This document shows, piece by piece, positions 1-11,600 of a stretch of 64,000 nucleotides of DNA. The notes under the pieces were generated by a model. The model was given only the letters and a program-made list of their open reading frames with translations. It did no database searches and was not told the DNA's origin. The stretch spans positions 4,651,227-4,715,226 of the forward strand of contig NC_019693.1 of assembly GCF_000317105.1 (NCBI RefSeq), written 5' to 3'. Both the position numbers and the translations under genes were made by a program. Positions within the stretch are counted from its first letter, which is position 1. Each line of letters begins with the position of its first letter. This DNA comes from Oscillatoria acuminata PCC 6304. GTDB lineage: Bacteria; Cyanobacteriota; Cyanobacteriia; Cyanobacteriales; Laspinemataceae.

Positions 1-209
1 ACAATGAAAAATTCGCCCAATCCAGAATAATGGGTGCCGGTATCGACGACGATTAAGCCGGTGACACAGACAGCGGAGGTGGCGGTAAATAAAGCAGTGA
101 CGAAATTGTTCCAGGTCCCATCACTGGTGGAGACAGGCAGCAGCAGCAGAATGGTGCCGATCGCAATTATCACCAGAAAGCCGAGACAAATCGTTCTAGC
201 AACAGTCAT
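1..209 (-). CDS. TrkH/KtrB-family K+ uptake protein, N-terminal part (cut by window edge)
   Basis: An open frame begins with ATG at 207-209 on the minus strand and runs off the left edge; about 69 residues are visible. It opens with a hydrophobic segment (residues about 5-25). Residues about 37-55 read TALFTATSAVCVTGLIVVD, which is the first membrane-pore-membrane unit of TrkH/KtrB-type potassium transporters, including the selectivity-filter region around CVTG. The family forms the membrane channel subunit of Ktr/Trk systems, gated by a cytoplasmic RCK protein; no such partner is visible here. Most of the protein lies outside the window, so Trk and Ktr subtypes cannot be told apart. Its promoter would lie in 210-427, which holds no gene. 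Confidence 0.8.
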   Translation of the reverse strand, partial: MTVARTICLGFLVIIAIGTILLLLPVSTSDGTWNNFVTALFTATSAVCVTGLIVVDTGTHYSGLGEFFI

Positions 210-427
210 GATATTTTAGCTTTGAGATTGTTTTGATTTTAGGGTGAAGCGTCGATCCCCGATCCCGTTTAAGCAAGTCTGTGGCGATTTTTTCCCGGGT
301 CCTAATCCCCTGGGTTACCCCGGAGTCCCAACAGCCCCCGGGGATAACGAGATATTTTGAGGGTCCTGATGATTCAGGCCAATCTGCACAGGGGGCAGAA
401 GGGGGGCGCTTCCCCTATCTGTTCCCT

Positions 428-1960
428 CTAAAATCCATGTTTTTGAATTTGCGCTTGCCGGTAGGCGTCGGGTTCGCTGGGGTCGAAGATGCCAAATTTT
501 AATTGTTCATCTCGGAGGATGATGGTGGGTGGGGACTGTCCCAATTGTTTGGCGAGTTGTCGGGCTAATCCGGTCAAAAATACTTCATCAGCGATCGCTT
601 CGTGGGAGATGTTCTGCCCATCCAACATTCCCCATCGGGCAAACTGGGACGTAATCCAGTAAGAAAAACTTTTCCAGGGATAGGGGTCGAAATCAATGCG
701 ATCGCTCACGGTTTGGACATTCCCTAATCCATCATCAAAGGTCCCGGTTAAGACGGCTTCTAATACCGATTGCGGCTGATTTAGGTATTCCGGCGCGGCG
801 ATCGCCTGGGCAATTTCCAAGCGATTCTCTGGATTTCGGGCATAATTACAGCCATCAATAATGGCTTTGTTCAGGGCGCGAAAGGTGCTGGGATGTTCAT
901 CAATCCAAGGTTTAGATGCCGCAAAGGAACAGCAGGGATGTCCATCCCATAGCTCTTTGGTCAGCAGGTAAATAAACCCGGCTTTTTCATAAACCGCTTG
1001 TTGGGCATTGCCATCGGGCATCAGAAAGCCATCAATTTCTCCTGCTTTCATCAGTTCTATCGCCTGGGGAGGCGGAACCAATTTAAGGTTAAGATCTCGG
1101 TCTGGATTAATATTATTACTGGCCAGATAATACCGTAACAATAAGTTGTGCATCGAATAGCGAAAGGGAATGCCCAGAGTTAACCCTTTAAAATCTTTGG
1201 CCTCTTTGACTTTATCCTGATATTTTAGCGCCAAAACAATCGCTTGACCATTGATATTTTCAATGCTGGCTAATTTAACGGGAAAGGGTTGAGACCCCAG
1301 TCCCAAGGTCATGGCAATGGGCATGGGGGAGAGCATATGATAGGCATCCAGTTCCCCAGCCATTGCCGAATCTCTAACCTGTTCCCAACTCTCCATTTTG
1401 ACCAATTCTACGTTTAATCCATATTTTTCGTAAAATCCCAAGGGTTGGGACATAATAATCGGTGTGGCACAAGTGATGGGAATAAAGCCAATTTTGAGAT
1501 CAGTTTTTTCTAACCGGCTAACTGGGGATGAGTCGGATTCTTCCGGTTCAGGAATAGCGCAATTGGTGGCAACCGTCAAGGCCGCAGCGATCGCCACTTG
1601 TTGCAGAAATTTACGCCGGGTAAAGGGACTGTCTAGCAGGGTATCTCGAATGCCACCTTCGGGGTCAACTCCATAAGCTGAAGCCATCACCGCATCCAAT
1701 CCCCCCACTTGGGCGATCGCCTCGGCAGCCCACTGTTCCAACTCTGTGTTGCCCGAGAACAATTCAGCCCCTTGAGGATTGCCGGTGACTCTCTCGCTCA
1801 CCGAAGGACGGGAAAATTTCTGCCAAACCTCCCGCAGATTTAGGACATCAGCGGGGGGATTTATGTCGCAGTTTCTTGAAGAATGAACCCGGCCACAACT
1901 ACAAAAAAATGAGTTAAAGTTTGGGTGATTTTGCCGTAACAAGGGGTGAGTTTGAAACAT
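428..1960 (-). CDS. NrtA/CmpA-like ABC transporter substrate-binding protein with N-terminal cysteine motif
   Basis: The protein is 510 residues. From about residue 155 it has the periplasmic binding fold of the nitrate/bicarbonate/sulfonate class (NrtA, CmpA, SsuA): IGFIPITCATPII, then the VRDSAMAGELDA and DGFLMPDGNAQQAV regions. A twin-arginine signal (TRRKFLQQVAIAAALTVA) lies at residues 114-131, so export by Tat is likely. About 110 residues precede it, with a C-x-C-G-x2-H-x4-C motif at residues 20-31, resembling a small metal site. An ATG at residue 92 (1685-1687) would give a normal-length Tat signal and is the alternative start. No permease or ATPase gene is adjacent. The ligand cannot be deduced from sequence. 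Confidence 0.8.
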   Translation of the reverse strand: MFQTHPLLRQNHPNFNSFFCSCGRVHSSRNCDINPPADVLNLREVWQKFSRPSVSERVTGNPQGAELFSGNTELEQWAAEAIAQVGGLDAVMASAYGVDPEGGIRDTLLDSPFTRRKFLQQVAIAAALTVATNCAIPEPEESDSSPVSRLEKTDLKIGFIPITCATPIIMSQPLGFYEKYGLNVELVKMESWEQVRDSAMAGELDAYHMLSPMPIAMTLGLGSQPFPVKLASIENINGQAIVLALKYQDKVKEAKDFKGLTLGIPFRYSMHNLLLRYYLASNNINPDRDLNLKLVPPPQAIELMKAGEIDGFLMPDGNAQQAVYEKAGFIYLLTKELWDGHPCCSFAASKPWIDEHPSTFRALNKAIIDGCNYARNPENRLEIAQAIAAPEYLNQPQSVLEAVLTGTFDDGLGNVQTVSDRIDFDPYPWKSFSYWITSQFARWGMLDGQNISHEAIADEVFLTGLARQLAKQLGQSPPTIILRDEQLKFGIFDPSEPDAYRQAQIQKHGF

Positions 1961-1990
1961 ATTATAATTCCAGAAAAATTAAATGTCTTT

Positions 1991-2055
1991 CTCCCCCTGC
2001 CCTCTTAGGGAAGGGGGCTGGGGGGTTAGGTCTCTTGAAAAAATTGAGATGCTCC
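1991..2055 (-). repeat. Truncated copy of the 156-bp MITE found at 10057-10212
   Basis: Read on the minus strand from 2055, this 65-bp stretch begins GGAGCATCTCAAT and continues through the same C-rich segment (ACCTAACCCCCCAGCCCC) as the left half of the element at 10057-10212. The right inverted repeat is absent, so it is a fragment. It lies between the binding-protein gene and the chemoreceptor gene. A 107-codon frame across it is repeat-derived and not a gene. Confidence 0.75.
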
Positions 2056-2082
2056 CCTTCTAACTGATCCTGTACCGGCATC

Positions 2083-3567
2083 CTAAACCATTGCTTGCAA
2101 CTCTTGGGCTGCATCATTGAGTTGTTGGATGGCAATTTTGACTTGGGTGATACCGGCAGCATTTTCTCGCGCCGAGATATCAATGGTATTGGTGGCATCA
2201 AGCACTTCATGAATTGCTGTAGCTTGTTGTTTAGCAACCAGGGCAATTTCGGCGGTACTCGCAACAACTTCATTGATGGCTCCACGAACTCCTTGAAATG
2301 CCTCAGCGGTTTGTTGAGTGATCTGACTACTGGCGGTGACAGTGGTGGTTCCTTCTTGGGCGACTTTGATGGTAGAACCGAGGGTGGCTTCGATATCCGC
2401 TAGGAGGATGTGAATTTTATCAGCGGATTCTTTGCTGCGATCGGCGAGTTTGCGGATTTCGGTGGCAACGACCCCAAATCCTTTGCCTTTATCCCCAGCA
2501 CGAATGGCTTCGATCGCAGCATTTAAGGCCAGCATATTCGTTTGGGTGGCTAATTGGCCAACTAATTGGGCAATGTCGGCGATTTGATGGGTTTGTTGAT
2601 TTAAACAGCCGATTTTTCCAGCGATATCCTGTACTTTCTGTTCCAGGGTTGCCATTGCCCCTAAAGTTTGGCTAACGGCTGTAGCACCTTGATTGGCGAG
2701 GGTCAGGGCGCGATCGGCACAGGCGGATGAATGGGTGGTTTCCTCCGCAGCTTGTTGAGAGGAACAGCTTAGGCGATCGAGGTGGGTGGTGGTTTCCGTG
2801 GTGGCAGCAGATTGAAAGGCGGCGCTGCGTTCCTGCTGGGCGATGGTGGCGGCAATTTCTGCGGCAGATTGGGCGATCGCAGCAGCTTGTTGGTTCATTT
2901 TTTGGCCGATCGCCGTAGAAATTTTAGCGCCGATGGTCATTCCTAACAAAGCGGTGACTCCAGCGGTTCCAAAGACAACCTGGGAGAGAAACATTAAGGC
3001 ATCCGCACGCTCTTGATTTCGCTGGGCTAAAATCACTTGTTCTGTGCTGGTAAACTGTTCTACCAGTTCTTTCAGGCGGTTGGCGGCGAGTTTGCCTTCT
3101 CCACTGCGCGCGGTTTGATCGGCTTTATTCACTTTGGAGAGTTCGATATAAGAAATTAAGCGGCGGTCAAATTCATTAACGCGATCGCCTAATTCAATAA
3201 TTTGTTTGAGCGTCTCCCGTTGGTCCGGGCTTTGAATTAAATAGCGCAATTTTTCTGACTGTTCATAAAACGTATTATCCCATTGCTCATACCCTTCTAA
3301 TTCATTAATATCCCGAGAAATAATATAAGCCCGCGAGGCTCGCTGCATGGCAAGAATGCTATAGGCTAAGGCTTCTACTTCATCCACGCGCACCCGAACT
3401 GCATCTAACTGTTCTGATGCGTCATTGACTCGCCTGACGCCATTAAAATATACCAAAATCGCAGCACAGACCGAGAGGAAGATCGGAACAGCGTATCCCC
3501 CAAAAATCTGGTGAGTCACTTTCATTTTTGAGAAATCCCCGATAAAGGGAGCGCGTTTTACTAACAT
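2083..3567 (-). CDS. Methyl-accepting chemotaxis protein
   Basis: The protein is 494 residues. A membrane segment (about residues 26-44) is followed by a helical sensory region with the [11 protein letters not shown] pattern of CHASE3/4HB-like domains, then a second membrane segment (about 205-225), then a long coiled-coil signalling domain. The conserved hairpin tip is clear: [20 protein letters not shown], then [16 protein letters not shown]. This is the CheA/CheW contact region of chemoreceptors, which in cyanobacteria also drive phototaxis and twitching. No clear HAMP domain follows the second membrane segment. The start at 3567 has GGAG about 10 nt upstream; Met15 is an alternative. No che genes are nearby, so this is an orphan receptor. 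It diverges from the tocopherol gene at 3653. Confidence 0.88.
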   Translation of the reverse strand: MLVKRAPFIGDFSKMKVTHQIFGGYAVPIFLSVCAAILVYFNGVRRVNDASEQLDAVRVRVDEVEALAYSILAMQRASRAYIISRDINELEGYEQWDNTFYEQSEKLRYLIQSPDQRETLKQIIELGDRVNEFDRRLISYIELSKVNKADQTARSGEGKLAANRLKELVEQFTSTEQVILAQRNQERADALMFLSQVVFGTAGVTALLGMTIGAKISTAIGQKMNQQAAAIAQSAAEIAATIAQQERSAAFQSAATTETTTHLDRLSCSSQQAAEETTHSSACADRALTLANQGATAVSQTLGAMATLEQKVQDIAGKIGCLNQQTHQIADIAQLVGQLATQTNMLALNAAIEAIRAGDKGKGFGVVATEIRKLADRSKESADKIHILLADIEATLGSTIKVAQEGTTTVTASSQITQQTAEAFQGVRGAINEVVASTAEIALVAKQQATAIHEVLDATNTIDISARENAAGITQVKIAIQQLNDAAQELQAMV

Positions 3568-3652
3568 AAGACAGATTTCTCCAATGGGTCACGATCGTTT
3601 ACAATAGAGGCTGCTTTACTGTAAGCCCACGGCTTCTGAGTGTTAATCAGCC

Positions 3653-4567
3653 ATGACGACGAGCAACTTGTACGAGCAAATTCAGCAGTTTTACGATGCT
3701 TCCTCCGGACTATGGGAACGGGTTTGGGGGGAACATATGCATCATGGGTATTACGGAGAAAGGGGCGATCGCCAGTTGGATCGACGACAGGCACAGATTG
3801 ACTTGATTGAGGAACTCCTAGCTTGGACGGGGTTGCAGTTGTCCCAGGACCTCAACGACCAAGTTTCCACAATCCTAGATGTAGGTTGCGGCATCGGTGG
3901 TAGCTCTTTATACTTAGCACAAAAGTTTAACGCCAGCGCAACGGGAATTACGCTGAGTCCGGTCCAGGCAGCCCGGGCCACAGAACGAGCTAGAGAAGCC
4001 GGAATTCCTACATCCTCGGGTCTGGAAGGGGGGAGCATGACCCCGGGACCAAGGGCGGAGTTTCGGGTTGCCAATGCCCTAGAGTTGCCCTTTGCTGATA
4101 ATTCCTTCGATCTCGTCTGGACCCTGGAAAGCGGCGAACATATGCCGGATAAAAAGCAGTTTTTACAAGAATGTTATCGGGTTTTGGCACCAGGAGGCGC
4201 GTTGATGATGGCAACCTGGTGTCATCGTCCCGTTGCCCCTCCGGCGGCCCCCCTGAGCGATCGCGAACGGCATCAATTAATGGAAATTTATAAGGTTTAT
4301 TGCTTGCCTTATGTGATTTCTTTACCCGAATATGAGACAATTGCCCGAGAAATTGGATTCCAAGGAATTCAGGTTGCCGATTGGTCCGAAGCGGTGGCTC
4401 CCTTTTGGGATTTAGTCATTGATTCTGCCTTTGACCCCTCGGCCCTTTTGGGGTTATTATTCTCCGGTTGGCAAACTATTCAAGGGGCGCTGGCTCTCGG
4501 ACTGATGCGTGATGGATACAAGCAAGGGTTAATTCGATATGGGTTACTCTGTGGGACAAAATCCTAA
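3653..4567 (+). CDS. Gamma-tocopherol C-methyltransferase
   Basis: The protein is 304 residues and closely resembles the cyanobacterial gamma-tocopherol methyltransferase (Synechocystis Slr0089 type). The N-terminal block around WGEHMHHGYYG, the SAM-binding motif DVGCGIGGSS (residues 76-85), and downstream blocks SGEHMPDKKQFLQECYRVL and ATWCHRP are characteristic. It transfers a methyl group from SAM to gamma- or delta-tocopherol, the last step of alpha-tocopherol synthesis. The next gene makes an earlier committed step, which supports the call. Compared with my memory of Slr0089, residues about 117-135 carry roughly ten extra residues (TSSGLEGGSMTPGP) between two conserved blocks, apparently a surface loop. 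A related plastoquinone-type methyltransferase is the main alternative. Confidence 0.88.
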   Translation: MTTSNLYEQIQQFYDASSGLWERVWGEHMHHGYYGERGDRQLDRRQAQIDLIEELLAWTGLQLSQDLNDQVSTILDVGCGIGGSSLYLAQKFNASATGITLSPVQAARATERAREAGIPTSSGLEGGSMTPGPRAEFRVANALELPFADNSFDLVWTLESGEHMPDKKQFLQECYRVLAPGGALMMATWCHRPVAPPAAPLSDRERHQLMEIYKVYCLPYVISLPEYETIAREIGFQGIQVADWSEAVAPFWDLVIDSAFDPSALLGLLFSGWQTIQGALALGLMRDGYKQGLIRYGLLCGTKS

Positions 4568-4626
4568 CTTTTTTGGACAGTCTTTTCGGTCTTTGCTGTT
4601 GTGGTGATTGTATTTTTATCTAGCTT

Positions 4627-5604
4627 ATGAGCCAACTTTCTCCCTCTCCCCCAAAGGTTTCTCAACCGGCTGAAATGAATGTGGTCCAGAAATATGCCCC
4701 TTGGCTCTATTCTTTCTGGAAATTTACCCGCCCCCATACGATTATTGGCACTAGTTTGAGTGCGATTGGCTTGTTTGCGATCGCCTGGGCTTTCTCCGGG
4801 GACAGCCTGACTGGGAAAGCCCTCTTGCCCTTATTCGGAACTTGGTTCACCTGTCTGTGTGGGAATGTTTATATTGTTGGCTTAAACCAACTTTTTGATA
4901 TTGAAATTGACCAAATTAATAAGCCCGAGTTACCCGTTGCCGCCGGTGAATTTACCCAGAGACAAGGGCAAATTATTGTAGGAATAACGGGCATTTTAGC
5001 GGTGGCATTAGCGGCGCTACAAGGTCCTTGGTTATTGGCAACGGTACTCATTAGTTTAGGATTGGGAACGGTTTATTCCTTGCCGCCTATCCGTTTAAAA
5101 CGCTTTCCCTTTTGGGCGTCTTTTTGCATTTTCACCGTGCGCGGGATTATTGTGAATTTAGGCTTATTTTTACATTACCAATGGGTGATGCCAGGGTCGG
5201 GCGGGGTGATGATTCCCCCCTCGGTATGGGCGCTGACATTGTTTGTTTTGGGCTTTACCTTTGCGATCGCCATTTTTAAAGATATTCCCGATATGGAAGG
5301 CGATCGCCTCTATCAAATTAGCACCTTGACCCTACGTTTGGGGGCGCGTACCGTCTTCGATTTGGCAAGATGGGTAATAGTTTTCTGTTATATTGCGACC
5401 AGTGTAGCCGCGTTTCTGTGGCTGCCGCAAGTCAATCCCTTCGTGTTGGCGATCGCGCATGGGGTGGCATTGACAGGGTTATGGTGGCGCAGTCGCCTGG
5501 TGGATTTAGAGGATAAAGTCGCGATCGCCGCTTGCTATCAATTTATTTGGAAACTTTTTTTCCTGGAATATATCATGTTTCCCGTGGCTTGTCTGTTGGC
5601 GTAA
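4627..5604 (+). CDS. hpt: Homogentisate phytyltransferase (UbiA family)
   Basis: The protein is 325 residues, a polytopic UbiA-superfamily prenyltransferase. The first aspartate-rich motif NQLFDIEIDQINKP is at residues 87-100 and the second, DIPDMEGDR, at about 219-227; these bind Mg2+ and the prenyl diphosphate. The opening KFTRPHTIIGTSLSAIG matches cyanobacterial and plant VTE2-type enzymes, which condense homogentisate with phytyl diphosphate to 2-methyl-6-phytylbenzoquinol in the membrane. It starts 59 bp after the tocopherol methyltransferase on the same strand, so the two probably form a vitamin E operon. Homogentisate solanesyltransferase is a less likely alternative given the neighbour. 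Confidence 0.9.
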   Translation: MSQLSPSPPKVSQPAEMNVVQKYAPWLYSFWKFTRPHTIIGTSLSAIGLFAIAWAFSGDSLTGKALLPLFGTWFTCLCGNVYIVGLNQLFDIEIDQINKPELPVAAGEFTQRQGQIIVGITGILAVALAALQGPWLLATVLISLGLGTVYSLPPIRLKRFPFWASFCIFTVRGIIVNLGLFLHYQWVMPGSGGVMIPPSVWALTLFVLGFTFAIAIFKDIPDMEGDRLYQISTLTLRLGARTVFDLARWVIVFCYIATSVAAFLWLPQVNPFVLAIAHGVALTGLWWRSRLVDLEDKVAIAACYQFIWKLFFLEYIMFPVACLLA

Positions 5605-5641
5605 ATTCAGCTTATCAAACCTCCCCGATAGCCGTTAAATA

Positions 5642-8600
5642 ATGGACGTGAATCAATCCGTGAACCCTTACTCAGCACTCTCCGTTTCGCAATGTTTGGA
5701 AATGGCTCAAAAACAGTGCGAAACTGGCAATTTTGCCCAGGCACAAACTCTCTGTCGGGAAATCCTGCATCGGGAACCAGAGAACCTGCTGGCATTGAAC
5801 CTGTTGGGGACGATCGCCTCCCAACAGGGAGACAATCTAGGGGCAATTTCTTGGTATCAACAAGCGGTAAAAATCCATCCGAATGTGCCGGAGTTTCATT
5901 ACAATTTGGCAAATTCCCTGAAGTTGGAGGGACAAAAGGAAGAGGCGATCGCCCATTATCAACAAGCGATCACTCTGCGCCCTAATTATACCAAAGCCTG
6001 CTATAATTTAGGCAATTTGCATCTGGAACGGGGAGAGATTCAAGCGGCGATCGCTCAGTATCAGCAAGCCTTTACCTTAGATCCGCAGGACCCGCAAATC
6101 CAGACAAATCTGGGGAATGCTTTGAAAGAGGCGGGCGATTTAGAAGCAGCAGTCGCCCAGTATCGGCAAGTCTGCGATCGCTGCCCAGATTCAGCGGAAT
6201 TTCACTATAACCTCGGCGTCGCGTTACACGATTATGGAGATTTAGCGGAGGCAGTCGCTTGTTATAATCGGGCGATCGCGATCGAACCTCACACCGTGAT
6301 GTACCATTGGAATCGCGCCCTCTCCCTCCTAATCTCCGGGGACTACCCCCAAGGATTCATTGAATATGAATGGCGGTGGCAAACAGAAACCCTCCAACCC
6401 CGCCCGTTTTCGCAACCCATCTGGGACGGTTCTCCCCTCACCGGGCGCACCATTCTCCTCCATAGTGAACAGGGAATCGGCGATACCCTCCAATTTATCC
6501 GCTATATTCCCCTTGTCGCAGCCCTAGGTGGGCGGGTAATCCTGGAGTGTTATCCCCCCCTATTTCCCTTGTTGCAACAGCTCAAAGATGTAGATATCCT
6601 GGTTGTCAGGGATGAACCGTTACCGGCGTTTGATGTTCATGCGCCCTTGATGAGTTTACCGCGAATTTTTGGCACAACGTTAGAAACAATTCCCCGTGAG
6701 ATTCCCTATCTGATGGTGCGTCCCCCGCACTCTTCCCGGCTGGATATACAGGAACATCGCCCCAGTAGCCCGCACCCTGGAAGGGTGGGGCTATACGAAC
6801 AAAGCCCGCCTGCGCGGGCTGATGTATCTTTAGCAAATCATGAGCACAATACCTCTGACTCCCCCCTTCTTAAGGGGGGTTCGGGGGCATCTCTTCTGAA
6901 TGCTTCACCGGAGAGTCTCAACCCTTCTCCCTCTTTCAAAATAGGAATAGTTTGGGCAGCCAATCATGAGAATCCCACTGCCATCAAACGTTCTTGTCCC
7001 TTGTCTTATTTTCTACAATTAATAGAAGAATTTGCCACCGCTTCAATAGGCTTCTATAGCTTGCAAAAAGATTCAAATGAATTAACCGAACTCTCCCCTC
7101 AAGTCCTGATTCAAGATTTGGCCCCTCAATTGAATCATTTCCGGGATACCGCTGAAGTCATGGCGGAATTGGACTTAATTATTACCGTGGATACGGCAGC
7201 AGCACATTTAGCCGGGGCATTGGGAAAACCAGCTTGGGTATTGCTGCCCTTTGCCCCGGATTGGCGGTGGTTGCTGCATCGCCCCGATTCGCCTTGGTAT
7301 CCCACCCTGCGCCTGTTTCGCCAAAGCAAGCCGGGGGATTGGCAAAGTGTTTTTGATGAAGTGAAACAAGCCTTAATTGAAACCGGGGAATTGACAGAAA
7401 ATTGGGCAAAAATGCCCCAGAAAGTGAGTGCAAAACTGGGACGCGGGATTGTATCTCATCAAGAGGGAAATTTAACCGCAGCAGAACGGTTGTATCGGCA
7501 AGTGTTGGCAGAAATTCCTAACCATCCGGTAGCTTTAACCAACTTGGGAATGCTTCTAAAAGCTGAGGGAAACTGTCAAGAAGCCGTTACCTGTTATCAC
7601 CGAGCTTTACCTTACGCCCCGCAAGAAGTGGGGTTGCATTACAACTTAGGAAATGCCCTGTGGGAACTGGGAAATCGGTTCGCGGCGATCGCCCAGTTTC
7701 ATCGGGTGATTGTCTTGCAACCGAACCATGTGGAGGGATATAATAATCTGGGCATGGTGTTGCATGAGTTGGGCGAATTAGAACCCGCCATTCCTCACTT
7801 TGAACAGGCAATCACCCTGAATCCCAACTATGCCCAAGGATACAATAATTTAGGATTAGTGTTGCAAGACTTGGGACGAGTCGAGGAGGCGATCGCCTGC
7901 TATAACACCGCCCTGCGCCTGCAACCGAATTACGCTGAAGCCCATAACAACCGGGGAATTGCCTTACTCATCCAAGGTAACTTACGCCAGGGATTTCGGG
8001 ACTATGAATGGCGGTGGCGGGTGAAAGCGGCACCGGATTTACCCCCCATTCCTGCGCCATTTTGGGACGGTTCCGATCTCCAAGGAAAGACCATTTTACT
8101 CCATGCCGAGCAAGGATTGGGAGATTGTATCCAATTCATCCGCTATGCTGCCTTACTCGTCCAACGCGGGGGGCGAGTCGTTGCCTTGGTTAACAAACCC
8201 TTGGTGCGCTTATTTAAAAGTGTCCCGGGCATCGATCGCGTCAGCGGCTATTGGTCCGAATTAGCCCCGATTGATGTCTGGATACCGCTGTTGAGCTTGC
8301 CTCACATCCTGGAAACTACCTTAGCCACCGTCCCTGGAAAGATTCCCTATCTCGCCCCCACCCATTTAGCCCCAGTGATACTTGATGCACCGGGATTCAA
8401 GGTAGGTATCGTTTGGGCGGGGAATCCCAAACATAAAGGCGATCGCACTCGTTCCTGTCCCTTGCGCTATTTTCTCCCCCTGCTCAACATTCCCGGCATT
8501 AAGTGGTATAGTCTCCAAAAAGGGCAGGAAGAAACCCGAATTCGGCAGCAAAATCTCCCCATTCACGATTTAGCCCCGCACTTGCAAGATTTAGCCGATA

Positions 8601-11600
8601 CTGCCGCAGTTATTGCTCAATTAGATTTAGTGATTACGGTGGATACTTCTGTAGCACATTTAGCCGGTGCCTTGGGTAAACCCGTCTGGGTAGCGTTAAG
8701 CTATGCCCCGGATTGGCGATGGCTGCTGAATCGCAGTGATTCCCCTTGGTATCCGACAATGCGCCTGTTTCGGCAACAGGAACGGGGGGATTGGCAAGGG
8801 GTATTTGATGAAGTAGCACAGTGTTTAACCGAGGTGGTGGGAACGCGGGGTGTCTTCGCCGAACCCCCGACAATCAGCCCAGAATTCGCCCTCGCCCGCC
8901 AGGATTACGAATCGGGTAACTTTGCCGACGCCCAACGCCGTTGCCGGGTGTTGCTGCGTCAGTCTCCCAATCAGGCGCAAGGGTGGCAACTCTTAGGGGC
9001 GATCGCCCATCAAGGGGGAAAATTGAATACCGCAGTGGGGTATTACAAACAAGCGATCGTTGCCGATTGCCGTTATCTCCCTGCCTATATCAATCTCGGG
9101 GCAACCTTACGCAGTTTGGGCAGAACCAGTGAGGCGATTTCCTATTTAGCACAAGCGATCGCCGTGGATTCCCACTGTCTCGCCGCCCATTATAATCTGG
9201 GAAATGCCTTGTCTGACGAGGGAAATTTCCAGGAAGCGACTGCCCATTATCGTCAAGTCATCGCCCTGGATGCCCATCATAGTCAAGCGCATTATCATCT
9301 AGGAAATGCCCTCAAAGAGTTGGGGAATGTGACGGAGGCAATTGCCCAGATTCAGGAGGCAACTGCCCTTGACCCCAACTATACAGAAGCTCATAATACT
9401 TTGGGGAATCTGTTCCTCAAGGCAGGCAGAATTACCGAAGCAATGGCTTGTTTTCAGCGGGCGACTGCCCTAGATTCCCAGTATATTGACGCCCAAATTA
9501 ACCTGGGAATAGCTTTACAAGAACAACATCAAACCCCAGCGGCGATCGGCACCTATCACCGCGCCCTCCAAATCCAGCCCGACTCTGCCGAAGCTCACCT
9601 CAACCTCGCCCTCAGTCTCCTGATTGCCGGAGACTTGCGCGGCGGTTTTGCCGAATACGAATGGCGATGGCGGGTCAAAGGATACCCCGCCCTACCTCAC
9701 TTTGAGGTTCCTCGGTGGGAGGGTGAGGATTTAACCGGAAAGACACTTTTATTATATGGGGAACAAGGATTAGGGGATACTCTGCAATTTATCCGTTATA
9801 GCACCTTACTTGCCCAACAGGGAATCCGCGTTGTCGCTTTGGTTGCTGCGCCCCTAGTTTCTATCTTAAAAACGGTTTCGGGTATTGATGCAATTAGTTC
9901 CCATCCGGAGGAGTTAAAACCATTTGACAGTTGGATTCCTCTGATGAGTTTGCCTCGAATTTTTGGCACAACTTTAACCACAATTCCCTCTACAATTCCT
10001 TACCTTCAGCCGCCCTATTCCCGGCAACTTTCCTTTGAATCGACAAAGTTTAAAGTGGAGCATCTCAATGTGTTCAAGAGACCTAACCCCCCAGCCCCCT
10101 TCCCTAAGAGGGAAGGGGGAGCCGGAAAGGGGAGTTTCAAAGCCCCTCCCCTCTTAGGGGAGGGGTTTGGGGAGAGGTCAGACTGGTTTTCAGGCAACAT
10201 TGAGATGCTCCCGTTTAAAGTAGGAATTGTCTGGGCAGGAAATCCCAAACACCACAGCGATTATAAGCGGTCCTGTTCCCTGGATGTTTTCCAATCTTTC
10301 TTAACGGTTCCTGGGGTGCAATTTTATAGTCTTCAAAAAGGGCAAGCGGGGGAAACTTGGCAAGGGAAAAACTTACCTTTGCAGGATTTAGGACCAACTC
10401 TCCATAATTTTGCTGACACCGCTGCGGCAATTTCCCAATTAGACTTAATTATTACGGTAGATACCGCCATTGCCCATTTAGCTGGGGCGATGGGTAAACC
10501 CACTTGGCTATTATTAGCTTATACTCCCGATTGGCGTTGGGGACTGGAGGGTACCGATTCGCCTTGGTATCCGAGTCTGCGATTATTCCGGCAAAAACAG
10601 CCGGGAGACTGGCAGGAAGTTGGCGATCGCATTGCCCAAGAATTGCGGCAAACGGTGGCTAATTTCTCCACTCAACCCCTTAATGTAGCAGAGGAAAATC
10701 AGGAGACCCTTGAGCAATTTCAACAAATGATTGCCAGTCATCCCAACAGTGCTCAAGCCTATTATAATTTGGGAAATTTCCTCAAAAAACAGCATCAACC
10801 CGAGGCAGCAATTGCCCAATATCACCAGGCGATCGCCCTCAACCCAAACTATCTCAACGCCTATTTTAATTTAGGGAATACTTACCTAGAACTCAATCAA
10901 CCCGAGGAGGCGATCGCTCAGTATGAAACGGCATTAACAATTGCCCCGGATGATGCGGATACTCATACAAATCTCGGCTTTGCTTTATTAATGACAGGGG
11001 ACTATTCCCGAGGATTTGCGGAATACGAATGGCGCAACCAGCGGCAAGATGAAACATCGCACTCCTCCTTGCTACCCTCATGGGATGGCAGCGACTTTTC
11101 CGGTAGAACCCTGCTGCTTTATACAGAATTGGGATTTGGAGACAGCATCCAATTCATTCGCTACCTCCCCCAAGTCGCCCAACGAGGGGGACGAGTCATC
11201 TTGCAATGTCCAGAATCCCTCATCAAATTATTCTCAACTCTACCTTGCGATCGCCTAATTCCCACCGGGGAACCCTTACCGCCTTTTGATATCACCGCAT
11301 CCTTGATGAGTTTACCCTACCTACTGGGGACAACTTTAGATACCATTCCCACCACTGTCCCTTATTTAACGCCTCCAAATCCGCCCTCCATCATCCTGAA
11401 GAGTCCTCACTTTAAAGTAGGCATTGTGTGGGCAGGCAGTCCCCGATATGGAAACCAACGCAATCGATCCTGTCCCGTAGACTACTTGTTACCCCTAGGG
11501 GAGATTCCCGGAGTGACTTTATATAGTCTCCAAAAAGGACAATTTTTAGAGAATCCCCCTGCCACCCTTACAGATTTAGCCCCACAATTGGAGGATTTTG

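Noticed and set aside
281-502. 73-codon plus-strand frame
   Set aside because: It overlaps the 3' end of the binding-protein gene on the other strand and has no recognisable protein pattern.
1962-2285. 107-codon minus-strand frame
   Set aside because: It runs through the truncated MITE and antisense/other-frame to the chemoreceptor gene; no family resemblance.
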